From contig CM035352.1 in NCBI GenBank assembly GCA_020137815.1, forward strand, positions 6,300,025-6,364,024: a DNA stretch of 64,000 nt. Direction: 5' to 3'. Positions 26,260 through 37,384 of this stretch are shown one piece after another (position 1 is the stretch's first letter; each line of letters begins with the position of its first letter). Below the pieces are notes generated by a model. The model saw nothing but the letters and a program-made list of their open reading frames with translations, had not been told where the DNA came from and did not search any database. The position numbers and the translations under genes are program-made. The DNA comes from Hormiphora californensis (taxonomy: Eukaryota; Ctenophora; Tentaculata; Cydippida; Pleurobrachiidae).

Positions 26260-29200
26260 ATGGCTGCCTTTATGAGAAAGAGTCTGACTGGCCTGGTCAG
26301 CAGCGGATCTAGGTGTCTTTCCGTCTCCGCACCCCGACACGCCAAGGTGTCAGTTCTAGGTGCTGCTGGTGGTATTGGACAACCCCTGTCTCTTCTTCTG
26401 AAGCAGGTACAAAGTTAGATAAAATATTGTGTCTATAATTTAGACCTATCTTCTCCTCAGTCTACCCTTATCTCCCCTCGCCCTCCCCTCAATCTCCCCT
26501 CAGTCTACCCTTATCTCCCCTCAGTCTACCCTTATCTCCCCTCACTATCCCCCATCTCCCCTCAGTCTACCCTTATCTCCCTCAATCTCCCCCCATCTCC
26601 CCTCAGTCTACCCTTATCTCCCTCACTATCTCTCTCAATCTCCCCTCAGTCTACCCCCATCTCCTCTCAGTCTACCCTTATCTCCCCTCAGTCTACCCTT
26701 ATCTCCCCTCAGTCTACCCTCATCCCACTCACTCCTCCCCTCACTCTACCCTTATCTCCCCTCAGTCTACCCTTATCTCCCCTCAGTCTACCCTTATCTC
26801 GGAGTTGTCACTGTACGACGTTGCCAACACTGTGGGTGTAGCAGCTGATCTCTCTCACATCGAGTCAGCCGCCCAAGTCAAGGGATACGTGGGTGAATCT
26901 CAGCTAGAGGAATGCCTTAAAGGTAGGTGCTGTATGTCTTTCAGGTATAATACCTGAAGTACTAAATCTCTCTCTTTCGATCTCTTTCGATTATGATCTC
27001 TCTAGCTCTCTCCTTCCCCTCTCTTCCTCCATGTAACTTTGTATCCCTCTCCCTCTAGGCAGCAACATTGTCATTATCCCTGCTGGAGTCCCTCGAAAGC
27101 CCGGTATGACCCGAGATGATCTGTTCAACATCAACGCGGGAATTGCTAAGGCACTAGCTGATGCTGCCTCAAAAGCGTGCCCTGAGGCTATGCTGTGCAT
27201 CATCTCCAACCCCGTCAACTCAACCGTCCCTATTGCATCAGAGGTTAGTAAATGGGTTTTTGGACCAAATTACATAGCAACTGGGAGAGTTTGTTACTTA
27301 TATACACTAAAAGACATTAAAAGATTGAGTTGTTAGACATCGAATTTCTCAGCTATGTTAACTTAATCAGGCATTTCAAAAATATACTATGATTCATTGT
27401 TCAACAATCAAATTGGTATTAACACTCACTTAAGAGTGTCCTCTCAAGCTAACACCGAACCGGAATTCTTATTCGAAAACGTTTTTTAAGTGATCCGAAT
27501 AGCCCCTTTGATGAAATCCCGTAGATGGTTTGGGTGTATTAAAGCACATTTTAGTGTCATCCTACTTCAGGTCAGGTTATTCAGGTATTTTGGATTTTAT
27601 GGTCAGAACCGACTTATGAACAAAATCAGTAAGGTCTTTGGTGATCTCTTGAATTAAAGGCTAAAATATATTATGTCAGGTTCCAAAACCAACAAATTTA
27701 GGTGTTCAGGGTCAGGGTTTATGGTTTTAGGGTTCTACCGAACGACCTCAGCAACAAAATATAAGCTATCGTCGCGCGTAAATGGAACTCACTTTAGTCA
27801 AACTATCTATTGGTATTTGCAGAATTTGTTATCCGAAAAAACCAAACGGGACACTTGGTTAGAACATGGGTCAATTATCCCGAATGTATTAACTTGATTT
27901 TATGAAACAATTCTTGAGGACGCTCAACACTTAGTGTTATAAGATGATTTCGATACGCGTTTAAGGTAGAAAATACTTTGTCAAAAAATGATGCATCAGG
28001 CAACGAAAAAACCTATCACCACTGAACATTATGACCATTTTGGAATCAATGTGGCTTAAATTAAGTCCAAAAACTTGGACATTTAAAAACATTAATTATA
28101 AGACGCATACCACTTCCCGTTTTTTTTGGTATCGTCTAGGCAAAATACCTATACAGTACAACAGAGGTTGCAATCACTGGATCCATAAGCTAGCGCCTAT
28201 ATCCCACTGACTTTATGATGTTCTGCATCGAATGTAGTCCGTCTGTAGTAGTACCTGTTATACGTCCATGGTGGGACATTTAACAGAACCACTTAAAACG
28301 AGGCCGTCTAGCCCCCATTAGATTTTTGATCGTAGAAACGATAATCCACGAAAATCGAACACAGATGTTTGAATGTCCTTGATTGATAAGCTAGTTCTGC
28401 CAGTGTAGGAAGCCACTACTCCAGGGATAGCGAAGAATCGTTACGTGAGGTATCTGTCGCGTTAGTTCCTAGCGAGAAGTGCATGTTTACCACTGTCTCT
28501 GCAGGTGAGAAGAATTTCGCGAAAAGGAACACAAGGCAGAATCGGCACGACTAGCAAAACCCATGTGGAATTGTCCTTAACCAATGATTTAATGATGCAA
28601 ACACGCAATTCAGAAAAGAAGTTGTACCAACTGAATGAGCATTTTAACGATTAACTGCATAGGTGTTAGGAAGCTATAGGGATCCGGCGTACAGAAATAC
28701 GAATGGAGGTGCAGACTTTCCGTTAGTTGCCCTACGTTGTACTTCAAAAACGTGCAGCCTCCGTTTTCTACCGACTTCTCGTTCTGTATGCGATGAGATG
28801 TAACTTATCCTAAAAGAACAAAGGACCGATTTTGGCAGCACAGGCTTTAATCACTGTGGATCACTTCTTTACCAAGTATTTAAGATTCAAACACCACATT
28901 CCCGTAAAAATCCTCGACTGTTTTGCTCATTTTATTCAGCAATTTTTAAAACACCGTTTATGACATAAAGCATGATGGTGTTGTATCACGACGTTCGCTT
29001 CGTACATTGTCGATAAAAATGGGGTTGCAGACTTTCGATTTGTCTTGAAAGTCACGTTTACCGTTCAAAAGATGTGCGCAGCGGGTTTCAAACCTAGACC
29101 CTTAAATCTTTATGCTAGGACCTAAAAAATAAAACGATTTGGCGATGGTACATTAGATTTTTTTAGTGCCCCCCCGAGAACATTGGTCAAGCCACAACGA

Positions 29201-32200
29201 TTTATATCTACCTAGGATGTTACTTCGGTCTCTCAAGAACTGTCAGTTTCCAGCCGAATATACTTTAGAACATCACTCAAGACTGGAGTTTGGTTTGAGC
29301 TTTCCAAAAATGCGGGTGATTCCCTATTATAGTAAAGGCCGTTAACAAAGTAGTCTTCAAAAATCAGTAGAATTGGACTTACTGCAATCACCAGACTTGC
29401 GAGTATTGGGCCTCCTGCTAGGATTCCTAATTTTACAGCAGATGTGTAAGTTTGGCAGTCTTGAAGGACCATTCTTCTCACTGTGGTGACTCTACTTATT
29501 GCCAACATTGTCATTGCGAAGAGCGACAGTTGAGAACCGGTGGTGCTGAGAACCCCAAGAAAGGAGCACTCTGTAGAACTATACCATTCGTAACGTTTCT
29601 GACAATAGTCTCCAGAGATCATGTAAATCTGGTCAAAGTAGGATACTGCAATTAGATAAAGTCCTAAGCACCAGTCTCCAAGATGAATCATCGTTATACC
29701 AAGTTGGTTCAGGAACATTTCATATGTTTCTTGGTGGGTTAGTTTCGAGCCTGATCTCACAAGAGAAACAGTGTTCAGCACTGTCGACATGGTTCCCACG
29801 ATGTAGCTGCCTATCCTCAGATGGTTGTTTTCGAAGATGTTAAGGGTACGCTAACCAAAAATTTTTTTCGAGTGCAGGGAAATCTCTCACCGTAGGGTTG
29901 TAGGCCATACCAAGGAGACCTCAAATATGCAATTTTAGCCCTTAAGTCGAATTCATATTTTTGCTACAGCTGTTTAAAAAATGTCCTGTAAATACGTTTT
30001 TGGCATCTCAAAAATTTTTTTCTAAAGATAGGAGCATGAAAATTTGGGGATTTGAAGAGGACATGAAGGTGAATAACCACAAAAAATTTTTTCGCAATCC
30101 GAGCTGATTTCCGGTCCTGAGATGGATTTCTTTTTTTCCACTTTAACGCCCTATTTGGCAAAGTTCCGAAAACATATGAAAGCTGTAAATTGGTGAAAAG
30201 TTGCGTCTAACGATTATCTAAGTGGCCATAAATTTTGGGCGTGTCCTTATTTGAGATAAGCTGTACAGAGTTTTTTTTGTGAAAGCCGTCATTTCAGAAA
30301 TAAATTAATTCCCTGTATCTCAAAAACGACTGATCGTAGAGACCTGAGACTATGCTTAAACGATTCAGAAGGTCCGATTTTGGGGGGGTCTTCTGAGAGA
30401 CATTTTGCTCCTACTTCAACCGTTTTTGCTGTAATTGCGAAAAACAAAAACCCATCTTCGCCATCGTGGATTTTTTGTGATTTTGTTTTTGGTGATTATA
30501 GGGACCCATATGGACCAAATAGTGAAGGAATTAGCTTGTTACACACTTTTCCATAGTTTCGGTCCTTTCTTAGCTAAAATTCCCTAATTACAGGATATTG
30601 GAGTTTAGCTTTTGCCCTTTTCATAGAATTTGTTTTTCGCAATTACAGCAAAAACGGTTGAAGTAGGAGCAAAATGTCTCTCAGAAGACCCCCCCAAAAT
30701 CGGACCTTCTGAATCGTTTAAGCATAGTCTCAGGTCTCTACGATCAGTCGTTTTTGAGATACAGGGAATTAATTTATTTCTGAAATGACGGCTTTCACAA
30801 AAAAAACTCTGTACAGCTTATCTCAAATAAGGACACGCCCAAAATTTATGGCCACTTAGATAATCGTTAGATGCAACTTTTCACCAATTTACAGCTTTCA
30901 CATGTTTTCGGAACTTTGCCAAATAGGGCGTTAAAGTGGAAAAAAAGAAATCCATCTCAGGACCGGAAATCACCTCGGATTTCAAAAAAAAATTTTGTGC
31001 TTACTCACCTCTTTGTCCTCTTCAAATCCACAAATTTTTATGATCCTATCTTTACAAATGTATTTTTAAGATGCCAAAAACTTATTTTCAGTTCATTTTT
31101 CAAGCAGCTGTAGCAAAAATATGAATTCGACTTGAGAGCTCAAATTGCATATTTGAGGTCTCCTTGGCATGGCCTACAACCCTACGGTGAGAGATTTCCC
31201 TGCACTCGAAAAAAATTTTTGGTTAGCGTACCCTTAAAGTGGCTTAAAGGTTGACAAGATACCTAAAACTTTTCGTATATCGTCTTATTTTGATTTATCA
31301 TTAATTTTCAGCATTTTTTCAGAATTTTTTGTCGGCTAGAAAAAAATTCGAAATAGGGGGTCTACCGATATTGTCAGCACTGGTTTTACTGGGCACACTC
31401 ACTGCGTCTCGCAAATTGAAATTCATGTTTCCGGTTCCTCAAAAGATAAAGACTTGATCTTGGTTGCGTTGGATTGGTCTCAATAAGACCTTTCCAACGC
31501 TACCAAAACGGTTTCTGTATCTCATCAGGAACCGGAGATATTACGTTATCAATTTTAAAAAAGGCACACTCATTTGTCAGTAGACCCCCTATTTTGCACA
31601 TATTTCTAGCCGACAAAAAATTCTGAAAAAATGCTGAAAATTAATGATAAATCAAAATAAGACGATATACGAAAAGTTTTAGGTATCTTGTCAACCTTTA
31701 ACGGGCATTCAGGCTGGCACTCATCCGAGTAATCTCCACAGCTTACCACTCCATTGCACACTTGTGGCAAGTCCAGATAAGTATCACTGGAGTTACACTT
31801 GAAGTTGTTTTTACAGTTTTTCTCGTCAGAACCATCCCCACAGTCGTCTTTAAGGTCACACACTTGTTGATATTGCACACACCTTTTATTGAAACAGGGG
31901 AAAATTTGATGATCATACCATGAACTGTTTTCAATTTTCAGCAAAGTTGTAACTGTCTTATCCCATGTGAGGGCCCGGACACTGTCGCTACGGGTTTTGC
32001 AAGTGTCACCAGGTACATCGATCAGTGGGCATTCAGCATCCAGACAAATGTTGTTGCATGCGGCGTAGACATAGTTCTCTCCGAACAGATTTAGACAGCT
32101 GATTTTCTCATTGGGAAGAATAACCATTGTAGGCTTCGTTACATTAAGAACTGTTGGTACGAATCCGGACTTGTGTTCTCTGATCGAGCAGTTGGAAAAT

Positions 32201-35200
32201 TGGTATGTCTCGTTTCCTTTAGAGAGGCAATGTGGCAGTATTTTTAGTCCGTTGTATTTAGGAGAGGTGTTATTAACACCTCCCATCCCTAAATGGTTAG
32301 CAGCAGCACAGAGATAATTTTCAAAAGGACAGGTGGGAATCTTGTCACAAAGTTCCGGAAATCGTATGGATTTGCTTTCTGACGGGCACAAAAGAACCGA
32401 TTCACAGTCTTCGTAGCTGTAGGCAAAATTTTTCGAGCCACACTTTTTCCACTGCGTTTCATCTTCATCTATTCCATCGATACAGTCCTTCTGCCCATCC
32501 ATAAGCCATTCTAACGGTATTGGTAGAGAGATATTCTTTCCCACATACTGTGACTGGAATCTTCGAACACAGTTGATGCTAGTTTTACTAATGCAGATTT
32601 CATCTTTCCCTGAGTTACAATCAACATGTCCATCACACTTTTGTCCCTTATGGATTTTACAGCCCGGCTCAGGTTCAAAACACTCATTATTGTAGTTATC
32701 GTCACATAGATTTTCATATCCCTTGCAGTATCCCCAGATGGAAATGTTTGTTGGGTATCCCTCTGACAGACACTGCATTGCAACTCTATCATGATCACTG
32801 CAGTTGGTCTGATCCTGCCCATTGGTACATACTGGATATAATGGCCTGGAGCACCGCATACTTTGCTGGATCTTGATACGTTTTTTGAGACTCGCATGAG
32901 TACATGTGGTATGGTCAGCAGTGATCCAATTGTCGCACCCAATTTCATCTTCTCCATTGGGACAATCTGACTCGCCATCACACATCAAGAAAGGAGTTAC
33001 CCACTTGTCCCCACACTGTACACCATACTGCACACCATTACAGTGTGACTCATGGTCACAATCGCCAATATCCATTTTTTCATCATAAACCGTACTGTCA
33101 TTCCTGCTGTTGCAGTTTACCATGTTCAAGTCTCCATCACACTGGTAAGAGTCATCGCAGCGAGTAACTTCTTCAACTAGGCTTCCAGCCCGGTAAAATT
33201 GGTGTTTTCCGAAATTATATGTACACATGTACGTTTCACATAGGAGAGTTGTTCCATTCAGCAGCCTGGACCCTGAACACCAATCGTGCCCACATACCTG
33301 GTACGTTCCTGGATCATCTTGACACTGGCTTGAGAAGTCGAAGAAATAACAACTACCACTAATACCCATTAGATATCCCACGGTGTAAAGTTCATCTGAC
33401 CAGGGACATTTGAATCCCCAGCGCCCGTTTTTTTCGCACTGTTCGTGCAGGTAGCCATTCACTTCAACAGCTGTACACTTGGACGTAGGATTGGTGGTTG
33501 GGTCTATTGTAGGGGCTGACGTTTCACCATGAACGGCTTCGGCTGTATTGGTATGTGATGTGATAGATGCCAACCAGAGTACAAGTGTAGCACAGAACAG
33601 GGCCAGCTTCATCTCGCTCCTCTGCTAGAAGGGGAGAGATGCGATGTATGAGAACAGGCTGCCATCGAGACTACTATCGAGGGACAGATTGCAGCAACAA
33701 ATTATATGAAATATAAGTTGGGCCTAGCCCTAAAAAGGCCATCGGTACCCTGACTTTGGTCGATGTCCTTTTTAAGAAAGTACAACAAAGTGGTAATAAC
33801 TCATCTCCCTCAAACAACTCTTTTCTCCCCTATACGAGGCTACCTATGTTCCGGCAAAGCCAATCTAAAAGACATAAATATTATAATAATATCACACATC
33901 ACCCACACAAATGAGCAAACCTGTACTAGTAGTATAATAGGGGGGGGGGGGTGATAAATGGGTGATTTTGGACAGGTAATTGACCCCCTTGGTATTAGGT
34001 TGTTCCACAATGATCGGGACTGTAGGTGTAGCTAAAAAACTAGACAACTTAGGGAAATTCTGCCGACAGCATCGTGTTTTTGGGATATTTTTCTCTTATA
34101 AGAAGCTTCGTTAAGATCCTGTTGCGTTTTTATAGGAACCAGGAAGTGTACTTTACAAATCTCACTTTTTTCGCCGCTGCAAATGAAAAAAGTGACTTTT
34201 TTCAAGAAGCTCTGAGGTCCCATAAAATTCATTAATCAATAAAAAAAACAGTACTAAGTGTTCGGAAATTGTCTGGGCTTAAACATAAGCGGAATATTTT
34301 TTTGAATGAATTTTGAATTTGCTCGGCGCAGGAGTCATTTCCTGTTGAACTTTAAAATCCGAATTTTCAAGAAACTGTGGCCCTTGCCAGCACATAGAGC
34401 TTCCAAAACACAATCTTGATTGCTAAAAGTATAATTGAAACGATTATCTTTGTGAATCCATTCATTTTAAACCTTTTAATGGTCATTTTTATACCTTTTT
34501 TGGGGTTTTAAAAAAATTGCCCCAAAATCGCCACTTATTTTAGTCATTTTTTGGTCATTTTTTGGGAACTTTTGCCGATATTGAACAACTAAACCGAATT
34601 TTTCCAACGAATTTCACACGAATGACTTGATTAGGTCCAAGTCTAACCCCTCCCGGCGTAAAATTAAATTTCGGTCATAATAAGGTACCTTAATTGGTCG
34701 ATAATTGGTCGGGCAGCGGCGGGTATTTCGAGATATTGAAAATTGGCCCTAAATCCGGAACCAAACAGTTAGCGACAAAACTAGGGGGGGGGGGTGACAC
34801 GTAACACTTTGTAACACTTTGTAACATGTGCAGAAAACTTTTTGTGCACGTTACATGTTACAAAGTGTTACAAAGTGTTACAAAGTGTTACAAAATGTTA
34901 CAAAGTGTTACAAAATGTTACAAAGTGTTACAAAATGTTACAAAATGGGCATTTTTTGCAACATTTTGCAACATTTTGCAACATTTTGTAACACTTTGTA
35001 ACACTTTGTAACACTTTGTAACGCTTGTAACACTTTGTAACATGTGCAGAAAACATTTTGTGCACGTTACATGTTACAAAGTGTTACAAAGTGTTACGTG
35101 TCACCCCCCCCAAAACTAATACCAGTTTTTCTCTTTCAAATTAAGGAATTGACCTGGTAGTACCGTCAGTTTGATTCAGGGGGTTGCATAGCGTGGTGTA

Positions 35201-35446
35201 TAGCCCCAGTCCCAATCATTGTGGAACAACCTAATATCTCCCATGGAGATGAACTAGGGGAGGGGGGTTTGAGTTACCTCATAATAATAACAGTACGGCA
35301 AATAATATCTCTGTATCAGAATTATCAGAATGAATATTTGGGCCATATATAGCAGTTAGTTGTAAATCACAACATCTAAGAGAGCTTTACTACAACTGAA
35401 CTATCCTCTCTTCCCCTCTCTATCATTCTCTCTCATTCTCTCTCTC

Positions 35447-35493
<47 letters not shown>

Positions 35494-37095
35494 CTCGCTC
35501 TCTCTCTCTCTCTCTCAGATCACGTGATGCACGCTCGCTTCTTCTCTCCTGTACAGGGTTGGTCACAGTATCCATGCGCACCCAATTCATCTTCCATTGG
35601 ACAATCTGACCCCATCACACATCAAGAAAAGGTTACCCACTTGTCCCACACTGTACACCATCTGCACACCATTACTGTGACAGGTCCATCGCCAATTCCT
35701 TTCAGCAAACGTACTGTCATTCCTGCTGCGCAGTTACCATTCAAGTCTCACTAACAACACTGGTAGAGTCATCGCACGAGTAGTTTTAAACCTTCCAGCC
35801 CGTAAATTGTGTGTTCCGATATTATATGATGTACACATGTACGTTTCACATAGGAGAGTTGTTCCATTCAGCAGCCTGGACCCTGAACACCAATCATGCC
35901 CACATACCTGGTACGTTCCTGGATCATCTTGACACTGGCTTGTTAATTCGAAGAAATAACAACTACCACTAAAACCCATTAGATATTCCACGGCGTAAAG
36001 TTCATCTTACCAGGGACATTTGAATTTCCAGCGCCCGTTTTTTTCGCACCGTTCGTGCAGGTAGCCATTCACTTCAACAGCTGTACACTTGGACGTAGGA
36101 TTGCTTGGCAAATAACGGGGGGTGTAAGTGGTACTTGTTGACTTTTCAGCCTCACGTCTATGTATTGGTGTTATTGTAGGGACTGGCGGTCCACCATGAA
36201 CGGCTTCGGCTATGTTGGTATGTGATGTGATAGATGCCAACCAGAGTACAAGTGTAGTACACAACAGGGCCAGCTTCATCTCGCTCCTCTGCTAGAAGGG
36301 GAGAGATGCGATGTATGAGAACAGGCTGCTATCGAGACTACTATCGAGGGATAGATTGCAGCAACAACTTATATGAAATATAAGTTGGGTCCAGCCCTAA
36401 AAAGGCCATCGGTACCCTGACTTTGGTCGATGTCCTTTTTAAGAAAGTACAACAAAGTGGTAATAACTCATCTCCCTCAAACAACGCTTTTCTCCCCCTA
36501 TACGAGACTACCTATGCTCCGGCAAAGTCAATCTAAAAGACATGAATATTATAATAATATCACACATCACCCACACAAATGAGCAGACCTGTACTAGTAG
36601 TATAATAGGGGGCGGTGATAAATGGGTGATTTTGGACAGGTAATTGACCCCCTTGGTATCTCCCATGGAGATGAACTGGGGGAGGGGGGTTGGAGTTACC
36701 GGGGGGGGGGGGGGGGGGGGGGCAACGAATTTTTTTATATACCTTACTCTCGTTTTTTAAGAAACGCTTTAGTAAGAAACTTTTTTATAAGAAACTTTTC
36801 AAATGTAAATCACACAATTCAGAGACACCACAACAAAATAGAACACCCCTAACTTGTTTAGTTTCTTGATAAAGGAGAATTTGTTTTTGTTTTTGGATTG
36901 CTTACACCTGTAGTTTCCTAGAAAAAAAGTTTCTTATTTAAAAGTTTCTTGAAATGTGCGAGCTTAATTAACGAGAGTAAGGTATTTCCTTGATTTTGGA
37001 ATTTTTTATATATATATGTAGTATATAAAAAATTATGTTTTATTTTTCAAAAAAATGGGTATATAAAATATATAAAAATATATAAAAATTAGCGT

Positions 37096-37142
<47 letters not shown>

Positions 37143-37304
37143 AGTTACCTCATAATAATAACAGTACGGCAAATAATATCTCTGTATCAGAATTATCAGA
37201 ATGAACATTTGGGCCATATATAGCATATTAGTTGTAAATCACAACATCTAAGAGAGCTTATACTACAACTGAACTATCCTCTCTTCCCCTCTCTATCATT
37301 CTCT

Positions 37305-37384
<80 letters not shown>

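Larger units (their letters stand above)
29233..33612 (-). pseudogene. LDLa-repeat 7TM receptor gene, broken by two fold-back insertions
   Basis: The 5' part (33612 to about 31702) encodes a signal peptide ([19 protein letters not shown]) and a Cys-rich ectodomain with about eight LDLa-type modules (for example [32 protein letters not shown]), without introns. Downstream, 29830-29233 encodes TM1 to TM4 of a rhodopsin-like receptor. Between them sit two TTAA-flanked fold-backs (31697-31248 and 31233-29844). As it stands the ectodomain frame runs into the first element and stops at 31606. Removing both elements with one TTAA each takes out 1848 bp and joins the parts in frame (ECPLSHFNIFENN). 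After TM4 the frame stops (LETDSS) and TM5-TM7 are not found, so the gene also looks 3'-truncated. It lies antisense in MDH2 intron 3. An intact relative is at 43136-45554. Confidence 0.75.
33613..35520. repeat. upstream part of tandem duplication, copy A
   Basis: The region upstream of the receptor start codon matches 36280-37400 along its length, apart from an insertion here (33995-35234) and a different insertion there (36701-37141). Together with the coding copy at 35553-36279 this is a tandem segmental duplication of the receptor's 5' end and upstream DNA. Confidence 0.9.
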
